From the NCBI GenBank assembly GCA_948896875.1, contig CAQUWW010000154.1, positions 1 to 6,854 on the forward strand: DNA of 6,854 nt. The letters are read 5' to 3'. Shown piece by piece: positions 1-6,063 of this stretch; the first letter of the stretch is position 1, and the number at the start of each line of letters is the position of its first letter. The notes under the pieces are model-generated. The model made no database searches and was not told the DNA's origin. It saw only the letters and a program-made list of their open reading frames with translations. A program made the position numbers and the translations under genes. The DNA comes from an uncultured Acetatifactor sp. Lineage in GTDB: Bacteria > Bacillota > Clostridia > Lachnospirales > Lachnospiraceae.

Positions 1-65
1 GTAATTCCTTACTGGCTGTAAGGGGTATTAACCATAAATATATTGTAGTAGGAGGAAGAAAAAGT

Positions 66-1901
66 ATGAAGGCAAAAAAGATTGTTGCACTGCTTCTGGC
101 GTCTGCCATGACGATTTCCCTGATGGCATGCGGAGGCGGCGGTACGCCGGCACCGGCTGACACGGCTGCGGAAGACGACGCAGATGATGTGGACGATGCT
201 GAGGATGAAGAGGACGTGGCTGACGCAGAGACTGCGGAAGGTGAACAGGACGCATCGGATGAGGCGGAAGACCTGGATGCGGAAGATTATGAGGAATTAC
301 TGGCGGAAATCATTCCCGAGGAGACAGTGACCCTGGACGTGTTTGACCAGCTGGCAAACTATTCCGGAGAGCAGATCGGATGGTTCGGTCAGATCATGCT
401 GGAAAAATTCAATGTAAAACTGAATATCATTCCGGATCCGGACGGGGTCTATGAGACGCGTATGGAATCCGGAAATCTCGGCGATCTTGTAATCTGGGGC
501 AATGACGGAGACGAGTACATGCAGGCGGTAGAAAAGGGCATGCTGTATGACTGGAACGAAGATGATCTTCTTACGGAGTACGGTCCTTATATCAAAGAGC
601 ACATGCCTTATGCGATTGAGAAGAATACGAATCTTTCCGGCGGCGTGACCTACGGCTTTGGTTTTGACGTGGCAGTGGATCCCAAGGCGCGTCAGGATGC
701 GATGTATACCTGGGATCTTCGCTGGGATCTCTACAAAGAGCTGGGATATCCCGAGATCAAGACGCTGGATGACATGGTGGAAGTTCTGGAAGACATGAAG
801 GAGATCTGCCCTACGGATGACAATGGCAAGACCACTTATGGAGTTTCTCTTTTTAATGACTGGGACGGCGACATGGTTATGTATGTAAAATCTCTTGCAC
901 AGGCTTATTACGGATATGATGAATTCGGATTCGGACTGTATGACCCGTCCACTCAGACCTATCATCCCTGCCTGGAGGAGAACGGACCTTATTTTGAGGC
1001 GCTGAAATTCTACAACACCCTGTATCAGAGAGGGCTTCTGGATCCCGACTCACAGACACAGAAGTATGACGGTATGGTGGAGGATTATCAGAACGGTGCG
1101 GCGTTCCTGAACATCTTTAACTTCCTGGGATCGGCTATGTACAATTCTGACGCTCATGCGGCGGAAGGAAAGGCCATGTATCCCTGCCCTCCCACAGAGG
1201 CAAAACCGATTATTTACGGACAGAACGTGTATGGCGGAAACAGAATCTGGTCCATCGGCGCCAAGTCAGAGTATCCTGAGCTTTGCATGGCGATTCTGGA
1301 CTGGCTTGCAACACCGGAGGGACGTATGGTGGCAGAGTATGGCCCGAAGGATGTGTGCTGGTACTATGGTGATGATGGTAAGACATATTTCACAGAGCTT
1401 GGACGTACCGCTAAGCTGGATCCCAAGACAGAGATGGCAGAGGGCTATTCGGGAACCTTTGAGGACGGTAACTTTAAGATGAACAACTCCACGTGGGCTA
1501 TTGATGCGGCAAATCCGGATTCCAATGGCGAGACCTACAATTACAGAAAATGGGCGAGCTTTACGGCGGAACCTAATTCTGAGATTGAGGCTGACTGGAG
1601 AGAGGTCACAGGCTGTGCGACTCCTGACGAGCGTATGGGACAGACTGACTATATTCTGGCTCCCGGCACGACTTATTCAGGCGGTGTAAGGTCTGATGAG
1701 CTGCAGGTTGTGTGGAATCAGGTTGCGACCTGCATCAAGGACAATTCCTGGAAGGCAATCTATGCTTCCACGGATGCTGAGTTTGATCAGATTGTTGCAG
1801 ATATGATTTCCCAGGCAAACGAATACGGTTATGATCAGTGCGTGGAGTTCCAGGAGAACGAGGCGAAGCTGAGAGCGGCTGCAGAGGATGCTGTGAAGTA
1901 A
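66..1901 (+). CDS. Extracellular solute-binding lipoprotein of a CUT1-type carbohydrate ABC transporter
   Basis: This is probably the surface-anchored receptor that delivers a sugar or oligosaccharide to an ABC importer. The N-terminus has a Lys-rich n-region, a hydrophobic stretch (about residues 6-19) and a lipobox LMAC at 19-22, so Cys22 should be lipidated. Residues 36-82 are an almost purely Asp/Glu/Ala linker, and the periplasmic-binding fold follows from about residue 88. The closest families I recognise are COG1653/LplA/YesO-like binding proteins, which is a family-level call; the ligand cannot be read from the sequence. At 611 residues it is longer than a typical 420-550 residue member, partly because of the linker. 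The ATG is fixed by AGGAGG at 50-55 and by the signal peptide starting there. No convincing promoter lies in the 65 bp upstream, so transcription may come from genes to the left, where permeases would be expected. YesL follows 95 bp downstream. Confidence 0.93.
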   Translation: MKAKKIVALLLASAMTISLMACGGGGTPAPADTAAEDDADDVDDAEDEEDVADAETAEGEQDASDEAEDLDAEDYEELLAEIIPEETVTLDVFDQLANYSGEQIGWFGQIMLEKFNVKLNIIPDPDGVYETRMESGNLGDLVIWGNDGDEYMQAVEKGMLYDWNEDDLLTEYGPYIKEHMPYAIEKNTNLSGGVTYGFGFDVAVDPKARQDAMYTWDLRWDLYKELGYPEIKTLDDMVEVLEDMKEICPTDDNGKTTYGVSLFNDWDGDMVMYVKSLAQAYYGYDEFGFGLYDPSTQTYHPCLEENGPYFEALKFYNTLYQRGLLDPDSQTQKYDGMVEDYQNGAAFLNIFNFLGSAMYNSDAHAAEGKAMYPCPPTEAKPIIYGQNVYGGNRIWSIGAKSEYPELCMAILDWLATPEGRMVAEYGPKDVCWYYGDDGKTYFTELGRTAKLDPKTEMAEGYSGTFEDGNFKMNNSTWAIDAANPDSNGETYNYRKWASFTAEPNSEIEADWREVTGCATPDERMGQTDYILAPGTTYSGGVRSDELQVVWNQVATCIKDNSWKAIYASTDAEFDQIVADMISQANEYGYDQCVEFQENEAKLRAAAEDAVK

Positions 1902-1949
1902 GGAAAGCAACGATTGCAGAATCGGGCAGAGGTAAAAAGGAACGGGCGA

Positions 1950-1970
1950 GGGCTGCCAAAGGGGCAGCCC
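1950..1970 (+). other. Intergenic stem-loop between binding protein and yesL, no U-tract
   Basis: A perfect 8 bp GC-rich stem is formed by GGGCTGCC (1950-1957) and GGCAGCCC (1963-1970) with a 5-nt AAAGG loop. It is followed by CTGACC rather than a T run, so it is a poor intrinsic terminator. It sits between the binding-protein stop (1901) and the yesL start (1997). A 3' stabilising hairpin that protects the binding-protein message and lowers yesL expression is the likely role. This is inferred from the general pattern in binding-protein operons, not shown by the sequence. Confidence 0.6.
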
Positions 1971-1996
1971 CTGACCTGCTAAGAAAGGATCAGTTC

Positions 1997-2641
1997 ATGA
2001 AGTTTTTCAGTGTTGAGAGCCCCTTATATCGTTTTTTAAGCAGATTTATGGATATGCTGAAGCTGAATTTTATGTGGCTTCTGTTCAGTATTCCCATCGT
2101 TACCATAGGGGCAGCAACCGTTGCCGCCATGTCGGTGGCGCTGAAAATGGCGGATGATGAGGAGGGATATATCGGCAGGAGCTTTGTCAGGGCTTTTCGG
2201 GAAAATTGGAAGAAAGGCACTGTGCTTTGGGTAATCACGGTGATTGCCGCTTATGCGGTGTATCTTGATTTTCAGTTTTTTAACGCCATCGAGGGAAATC
2301 CGATCATGTTCCTGATCATTGGAATTGTGTCCTGCTTTATCATAGTCCTGTCGCTGATTTATGCTTATCCGCTGACAGCCCGGTATGAGAATACGCTGAT
2401 CAAGACGATTCAGAACTCCTTTGAGATAGCCAGAAGATATTTCGGTCGCACATTGCTGATCGTTTTTCTTCTGGTATTTGAGTTTTTGATTTTTCAGTTT
2501 AATTCTACCATGATCTTTTTCGGGATTCTGATCGGACCGGCCTTTATGATTTTCACGGTGGCAGCTTTCAGTAAAAGGATCTTCCAAAAGATCGAAGCTG
2601 AGCCAGGGACTGTGACAGAAAAGAAAGAAGGGCCAGCCTGA
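1997..2641 (+). CDS. yesL: YesL family (DUF624) integral membrane protein
   Basis: This is a 214-residue membrane protein of the YesL/DUF624 family, found in Firmicutes next to sugar ABC transporter and YesM/YesN genes; its biochemical role is unknown. The family hallmark is visible at about residues 24-48: an aromatic-rich segment, then SIPIVTIGAATVAA. A basic amphipathic loop (RAFRENWKKG, 65-74) follows. Five hydrophobic segments are apparent, near 24-48, 74-92, 103-125, 151-168 and 170-190, and the tail is charged and hydrophilic (199-214). The frame is open further left, into the binding-protein gene, but ATG 1997 is chosen because AAAGGA lies at 1984-1989 and the family signature begins shortly after it; an upstream start would add about 53 residues of unrelated sequence. 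It is probably co-transcribed with the binding protein. The stop overlaps the terminator hairpin. Confidence 0.92.
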   Translation: MKFFSVESPLYRFLSRFMDMLKLNFMWLLFSIPIVTIGAATVAAMSVALKMADDEEGYIGRSFVRAFRENWKKGTVLWVITVIAAYAVYLDFQFFNAIEGNPIMFLIIGIVSCFIIVLSLIYAYPLTARYENTLIKTIQNSFEIARRYFGRTLLIVFLLVFEFLIFQFNSTMIFFGILIGPAFMIFTVAAFSKRIFQKIEAEPGTVTEKKEGPA

Positions 2642-2660
2642 CCAATGGACTGGCTTTTCT
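2632..2660. terminator. Stem-loop between converging yesL and atl genes, candidate bidirectional terminator
   Basis: GCCAGCC (2632-2638) pairs with GG plus CTGGC (2647-2648, 2650-2654), giving 7 bp with one bulged A at 2649. On the plus strand TTTTCT follows (2655-2660). On the minus strand the same stem is followed by a mixed pyrimidine run (CCTTCTTTCTTTTC). The 5' arm lies in the last codons of yesL, and the T-tract touches the stop of the opposing gene at 2659-2661. The stem is modest and the U-tract short, so efficiency may be partial in either direction. Confidence 0.65.
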
Positions 2661-3024
2661 ATGGCTCTGACTTTGCACAAAACTGCCTTTGAAGCCAGAG
2701 AACATCATCCATGGTATTTTTCCATCCAAACTGTTTGAGATCCACTTGCCATCCCTCTGCGGTCCATGTAACAGTGATTCCTTCCTCTTCCAGAAGAAGC
2801 TTTTGCATATCAAAGGTCTCAAAGCAGGCGGCTCCGCTCAATAATCCCCTTGCGTTTACAACCCGATGGGCGGGAACCTCTCCGGCAAGGCCGTGTTTTA
2901 AGGCATAACCTACCTGCCGGGAATTCCTGGGCTTTTCGCATAGAAGAGCGATCTGCCCGTAGGTTGCTACCTGTCCCCGGGGAATGCAGTTACACACAAT
3001 ACCGATCCGCTTGTAAATATCCAT
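2659..3024 (-). CDS. Alkyltransferase-like (ATL) DNA-binding protein, MGMT fold with catalytic Cys replaced by Ala
   Basis: This 121-residue protein has the DNA-binding half of O6-alkylguanine-DNA alkyltransferase. Visible landmarks are VATYGQIA (19-26), with Tyr22 matching the helix-turn-helix Tyr of MGMT, NSRQVGYAL (34-42), with Arg36 in the arginine-finger position, and PAHRVV at 51-56 where MGMT has PCHRV. Ala52 (codon at 2869-2871) replaces the alkyl-accepting Cys, so direct methyl transfer is not expected. Proteins of this kind (ATLs, E. coli YbaZ with Trp there, others with Ala) bind O6-alkylguanine and hand it to nucleotide excision repair; that role is family knowledge. The start at 3024 has AAGGAG at 3033-3038, 8 nt away, inside a small 5 bp hairpin (AAAGG-AGA-CCTTT) that could damp translation. 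It starts 32 bp after the rpn stop with no terminator between, so the two are probably co-transcribed. Confidence 0.9.
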   Translation of the reverse strand: MDIYKRIGIVCNCIPRGQVATYGQIALLCEKPRNSRQVGYALKHGLAGEVPAHRVVNARGLLSGAACFETFDMQKLLLEEEGITVTWTAEGWQVDLKQFGWKNTMDDVLWLQRQFCAKSEP

Positions 3025-3056
3025 TAAAAGGTCTCCTTTCTCCGGTTCCGTTCCCT

Positions 3057-3356
3057 TTATGAGGTAGGAGGAGACAGAGTCCGCTTACACTTCTTGAGAT
3101 GCTCCTTTGCCTGCTCTGGGGTCAGCTGAAAGCGTCTCTGAAGCTTCAGAAGAATTTTTCCATCATCGATATTTTCTTCCAGATTATCCAGAATCAGGGC
3201 CTCAATCCCTTGATGGATGCCTTGTTGGATCCCCTGCTGAACCCCATGCTCAGTTCCTAATTCCTTTCCGGCCTCATACCCTTCCCGGTATCCGTTCTCC
3301 TGCGCTTCTCTTTTTAAAGACCTTTCATATTTTTTTCGATCAAAATGTCCCAGCAT
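3057..3356 (-). CDS. Possible internal-start C-terminal Rpn fragment (RpnS-like)
   Basis: An in-frame ATG at 3354-3356 (Met237 of the Rpn protein) is preceded by GGAGG (3368-3372 on the complement), 11 nt away, which is slightly long but usable. It would give a 99-residue protein holding the Gly-every-four Gln-rich repeat and the charged C-terminus, without the nuclease domain. In other bacteria some rpn genes encode such a short C-terminal form from an internal start, and it acts as the antitoxin of the full nuclease. Only a weak internal promoter candidate is visible (TTGACT at 3422-3427, spaced 16 from CATATT). The SD could be chance, since GGAGG here also encodes Glu-Val. Confidence 0.3.
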   Translation of the reverse strand: MLGHFDRKKYERSLKREAQENGYREGYEAGKELGTEHGVQQGIQQGIHQGIEALILDNLEENIDDGKILLKLQRRFQLTPEQAKEHLKKCKRTLSPPTS

Positions 3357-4064
3357 AATGTCCAATACCTCCGCGCGATATAGTCTCAGCTGCCTGCCCA
3401 ATATGTTATTTTCAATGCAATAGTCAATGGCGGCATTCAGGGCTGTCTTTGCATTACCGATCTGTGATGCGTATTTTCGGGCAATTTCTACAAACTCAGC
3501 ATATTCCTTCAAAAGCCGGCAATGCTCCATCAGCTCCATATTATGGCCGTAATTGATATTTAGCATCCTTACTTCCAGCTCCACACCGGCTTTTACTTTT
3601 TTATTTTCAAATGCGTCAGAAAGGCGCAGTGTTTTTTCCTCCGGCATGGTTTCCGTTCCATTATAGAAAACAATGCATTGGGGCGTGGGGAGAGAGATCA
3701 GTCTGGAAGAATAAAGGCTTTCCTGTGCCTGTTCCACGACCTTATGATATTCCTGGGCAAGGTACATCAGGAACCGCACAGGCATGTTAGGATTATAGGT
3801 GCTCTGGTGCTCATACATATTGAGCACACCGGTGACCACAAAAGCCAGATCATTTTTCATCTCCACATAGACCGCATTCTCAATCGTGACAATTTTAAGC
3901 TGTGAGGAATCCGAATAGTCTGTTTCATTCAGGGCATTGTATATCTGGAGCAAAGCTTCCCTGTCCCGGGCAAAAAGAAAACGGAAAAGCCTGTCTTTAT
4001 ACTGCCTGTGAATTCGCCCTAATACATAGCGTGTTAAAAAGTTCTTTGTTTTCTTAAAATCCAT
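3057..4064 (-). CDS. Rpn family recombination-promoting nuclease / putative transposase (PD-(D/E)XK)
   Basis: This 335-residue protein is of the Rpn/PDDEXK family, DNA endonucleases linked to recombination and phage defence. N-terminal KDRLFRFLF (23-31) matches the family opening. The likely metal-binding residues are Asp72 (in MKNDLAF) and the Glu85-x-Gln87 pair in YEHQS, where Gln replaces the Lys of the classic motif, as is usual in Rpn proteins. LPTPQCIVFYNGTE (125-138) and MLNINYGHN (167-175) are further family blocks. Near the C-terminus, residues 258-287 form a Gly-every-four repeat rich in Gln and Glu, typical of Rpn tails. The start is set at 4064 by AAAGGAGGA at 4071-4079. The frame is open up to 4268, but that extension lies in the leader and overlaps the promoter, so it is not used. 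A promoter lies at 4240-4268. Atl follows at 32 bp. Confidence 0.9.
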   Translation of the reverse strand: MDFKKTKNFLTRYVLGRIHRQYKDRLFRFLFARDREALLQIYNALNETDYSDSSQLKIVTIENAVYVEMKNDLAFVVTGVLNMYEHQSTYNPNMPVRFLMYLAQEYHKVVEQAQESLYSSRLISLPTPQCIVFYNGTETMPEEKTLRLSDAFENKKVKAGVELEVRMLNINYGHNMELMEHCRLLKEYAEFVEIARKYASQIGNAKTALNAAIDYCIENNILGRQLRLYRAEVLDIMLGHFDRKKYERSLKREAQENGYREGYEAGKELGTEHGVQQGIQQGIHQGIEALILDNLEENIDDGKILLKLQRRFQLTPEQAKEHLKKCKRTLSPPTS

Positions 4065-4233
4065 AAAATATCCTCCTTTGAGTCGGCAGGATACATTATG
4101 AACCAAATTTGCGGCTGTTCCTGCCAATATCGTTAATAAGAAAAACCGTGGCAGAAACTGCCGGAATGCGCAAAGCGCATAAATTGAATACCGATATGGC
4201 CGCACGGCCATATAATGAAAAGTGATACTCAGT
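4065..4233 (-). promoter_or_regulatory. Structured 5' leader of rpn (four hairpins)
   Basis: The predicted transcript start near 4233 gives about 169 nt of leader. In minus-strand order it holds H1, a perfect 9 bp stem with a 2-nt loop (4213-4194); H2, ATGCGC-TTT-GCGCAT (4180-4166); H3, GGCAG-TTT-CTGCC followed by TTTTT (4164-4141); and H4, GGCAGG (4125-4120) pairing CCTGCC (4090-4085), which ends 5 nt before the SD. The arms of H3 and H4 are interchangeable. This is more structure than an ordinary leader, but no ligand or protein site is recognised. Confidence 0.5.
4138..4164 (-). terminator. Terminator-like hairpin in the rpn leader
   Basis: On the minus strand GGCAG (4162-4158), loop TTT, CTGCC (4154-4150) is flanked by CC/GG that can extend the stem, and runs into TTTTTCTT (4145-4138). 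No other terminator is visible after the response regulator stop at 4347, so it could end that transcript, attenuate rpn, or both. The 5 bp core is short, so strength is uncertain. Confidence 0.45.
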
Positions 4234-4239
4234 AAATTT

Positions 4240-4268
4240 ATGATAACAGCTTTATTTCGTTTTGTCAA
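4240..4268 (-). promoter_or_regulatory. Sigma-A type promoter for rpn
   Basis: On the minus strand the -35 is a perfect TTGACA (4268-4263) and the -10 is TATCAT (4245-4240), with exactly 17 bp between. The region is AT-rich. Transcription should begin near 4233. Because this lies downstream of the 4268 ATG, it also rules out the longer rpn start. Confidence 0.8.
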
Positions 4269-4346
4269 TTCAAATCGGCCGAAATTATGTCATAAAGCAC
4301 CTTGGCGGGATCCGTCGTCAGAAATTTGCGCAGCCGGTGCATCACA

Positions 4347-5936
4347 TCAGACATCCACCGGGGGGGGGTATTTTCCGGTAATATTTTTACGATATTCAGC
4401 AGGGCTCATGCCTACATATTTCTTGAACTTTTTGTGGAAATAATCCACATTTTTGTAGCCCACCTGCTCTGCGATTTCGTAGACCTTGAAACGGTTTTCA
4501 GAAAGAAGCTCCTTGGAATGCTCAATACGGCGGTGGTCAATGTAGGAGTTAAAGCTTTCACCAATGGCCTTATTGAAAATCTTTCCAAGGTAGGCGCTGT
4601 TATACCCGAAAAGAGGGGCGATGCTCTCCAGTTTGATATTATTCTGATAATTATGATCTATGTAATAGAGAATATCGTCGAGCACGGAATCCCGGGACGA
4701 GTTCCCCGTGGCATTCATAATCATCTCACTCTGCTCGGATATTAGCAGTATCATTTCATAGAGATAATGGCAGCTGTCCAGCCGGTCAATAGCCTGTGTG
4801 TTGGTGGGAAAAGGGATTGAGACATTACTGTAGGTATGTGTCACTCTCTCCTTCACCCGCAGATAGAGATCTGTCAGAAAAAGCTTTACGGCATCAATCG
4901 AATCTTTTACATCATATAAATATTCTTCCAACGCAAAAAGCGTCTCAGCCACTTTCTTCCGGTTAAAAGAAAGCAGATAATCTGTCAGCAGATCACAGTA
5001 CTCTTCCAGCTTCTGATCGCTGATCTCCTGACTTGGGCGATTCATGTTGGGAAGCTCGTCATAGCCCAGGGTGTGCTGTCCCTGTGTACAGAAAAAGCGG
5101 CGCCTGCGCAGGGTGGAGGCCTCTTCGTAGGATAAGTGAATTTCATCCAGACCGGACACGGGCCTTCCATATGCTAGAAACAGGGAGTCCAGAGGGCTTC
5201 CCTCCTGAAGTCTGCGCTTCTCGTAGTGATCAAGGAAATCCTGAAATTTTGAAAGGGCAAAGCTGCCTTTGAGAAGAATGACCTCGTTTCCTTCCTCCTC
5301 GAAGTGTTCAAAGGTGTGATTCCCCTTATTGGCCACCTTAAGCAGGTCCGCAAAGCTATAGGAGGCATCTTCCGGATTCTGACCGAATTTTTCAAAGATC
5401 ACGACCTGATAAGTGTCAGCCTCCAGATTCATTTCCCGCAAATCCTCCTGCGAAAAAGCCGGATCCTCGGAGGGAGTATAGAAACCGGTCACGATCTCGT
5501 GAAGGATCACGTTTTTCGCTTTTTTTCTCATCAGCTGGAAATTATCGGACCGGGACCGCTCCCTTTCCAGTATATCAATGATCTTCTGAAGGGAGGAGAG
5601 AAGCTCGTCCTCGTCAATGGGCTTGGTCAGATAAAAGTCCACGCCATAGCGGATCGCTGTCTGGGCATAGGCAAAGTCCGAGTAACCGCTCAGTATTATG
5701 AACCTTCCGCGGTAGCCCTTTTCTCTGGCAATGCGCACAATATCAGTACCGTAAAGCCTGGGCATACGGATATCCAGAAGCACCAGGCTTGGATTTTCCT
5801 TCAGAATAAACTGCAGGGCCTCCTCGCCGTTTGCGGCTTCCCCGCGGATTTCAAAGCCCAAGGCCTTCCAGTCTATAATGCATTTCAGGCCTTCTCTGAT
5901 ATTCTGTTCATCATCTGCAATCAATACTGTTTTCAT
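4347..5936 (-). CDS. yesN: YesN-type response regulator, REC plus AraC-family helix-turn-helix
   Basis: This is a 529-residue cytoplasmic transcription factor. The receiver domain covers about 1-122: acidic pocket Asp8-Asp9, phosphoacceptor Asp55 in LLDIRMP, Ser83 in ILSGYSDF and Lys105 in the LTKP motif. A long middle region (about 125-415) of the YesN type follows. Two AraC-type helix-turn-helix units lie at about 420-517, with the signature EIAEQVGYKNVDYFHKKF and terminal GMSPAEYRK. YesN-type regulators work with YesM-type kinases and often control nearby sugar-binding protein operons (family knowledge), but no kinase gene is in this window. ATG 5936 is the only sensible start, as the REC strand MKTVLIADDE begins there. 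There is no Shine-Dalgarno, and the promoter at 5943-5971 puts the transcript start on this ATG. A C9 run lies in the last codons, beyond the DNA-binding domain. Confidence 0.95.
   Translation of the reverse strand: MKTVLIADDEQNIREGLKCIIDWKALGFEIRGEAANGEEALQFILKENPSLVLLDIRMPRLYGTDIVRIAREKGYRGRFIILSGYSDFAYAQTAIRYGVDFYLTKPIDEDELLSSLQKIIDILERERSRSDNFQLMRKKAKNVILHEIVTGFYTPSEDPAFSQEDLREMNLEADTYQVVIFEKFGQNPEDASYSFADLLKVANKGNHTFEHFEEEGNEVILLKGSFALSKFQDFLDHYEKRRLQEGSPLDSLFLAYGRPVSGLDEIHLSYEEASTLRRRRFFCTQGQHTLGYDELPNMNRPSQEISDQKLEEYCDLLTDYLLSFNRKKVAETLFALEEYLYDVKDSIDAVKLFLTDLYLRVKERVTHTYSNVSIPFPTNTQAIDRLDSCHYLYEMILLISEQSEMIMNATGNSSRDSVLDDILYYIDHNYQNNIKLESIAPLFGYNSAYLGKIFNKAIGESFNSYIDHRRIEHSKELLSENRFKVYEIAEQVGYKNVDYFHKKFKKYVGMSPAEYRKNITGKYPPPVDV
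4360..4368 (-). repeat. C9 homopolymer in the last codons of the response regulator
   Basis: Nine consecutive G on the plus strand (C on the coding strand) encode the Pro run just before the final Val-Asp-Val. Loss of one C would extend the protein by about 27 codons, to a stop at 4265-4267 that overlaps the rpn -35 box. Gain of one C would move the stop only about 5 nt. Homopolymers of this length slip in replication and in sequencing. The DNA-binding domain ends upstream and would be unaffected. Confidence 0.85.
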
Positions 5937-5942
5937 AGGTTT

Positions 5943-5971
5943 ATTTTAACGGCGGGGCGCCCAAATGTCAA
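5943..5971 (-). promoter_or_regulatory. Promoter of the response regulator, predicting a leaderless mRNA
   Basis: On the minus strand the -35 is a perfect TTGACA (5971-5966) and the -10 is TAAAAT (5948-5943), 17 bp apart. Only 6 nt separate the -10 from the ATG, so the usual start point falls on or next to the A at 5936. The spacer contains the GC-rich palindrome GGGCGCCC (5955-5962), which could be an operator. The absence of any SD upstream of the ATG agrees with leaderless translation. Confidence 0.75.
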
Positions 5972-6001
5972 TGAAGGGACAAAGAAGGAATAAAAAACCT
6001 C

Positions 6002-6030
6002 TTGCTTTTTTCAGACAACTGTGATATTCT
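6002..6030 (+). promoter_or_regulatory. Promoter for the leader RNA and ABC exporter operon
   Basis: TTGCTT (6002-6007) and TATTCT (6025-6030) are 17 bp apart, and TG at 6022-6023 gives an extended -10 (TGnTATTCT). The predicted start is near 6037. It is divergent from the response regulator promoter, and the two -35 boxes are about 30 bp apart. It is weaker by consensus than the other two promoters in the window, but it is well placed before a small ORF with an SD and the structured leader. Confidence 0.6.
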
Positions 6031-6063
6031 ATGTAAAATTTTCAGTAATGCAGGAGAAAATGT

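Noticed and set aside
1..21. Six open codons ending in TAA, a possible C-terminal end of an upstream gene (VIPYWL)
   Set aside because: Too short to support, and it does not resemble the usual C-terminus of LplC/YtcP-type permeases; a chance stop is as likely.
297..965. A 222-codon open frame on the minus strand inside the binding-protein gene
   Set aside because: It is a shadow of a well-supported gene; no SD or recognisable domain.
1838..1996. N-terminal extension of YesL by 53 residues overlapping the binding-protein gene
   Set aside because: The added residues are charged and unlike DUF624; ATG 1997 has its own SD and begins the family pattern.
3200..3300. Short tandem DNA repeat under the Gly-Gln rich region of rpn
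   Set aside because: The protein repeat is typical of Rpn C-terminal tails; the DNA copies are imperfect and too few to call a separate repeat array. No CRISPR-like spacing.
4065..4268. N-terminal extension of the Rpn protein by 68 residues from the ATG at 4268
   Set aside because: It covers the hairpin leader and the -10 and -35 boxes, lacks an SD, and has no family similarity; the start at 4064 has AAAGGAGGA.
5304..5993. A 229-codon plus-strand frame opposite the response regulator, and a 147-codon one at 4302-4745
   Set aside because: They are antisense to conserved REC and AraC domains and are explained by codon bias in the real gene.
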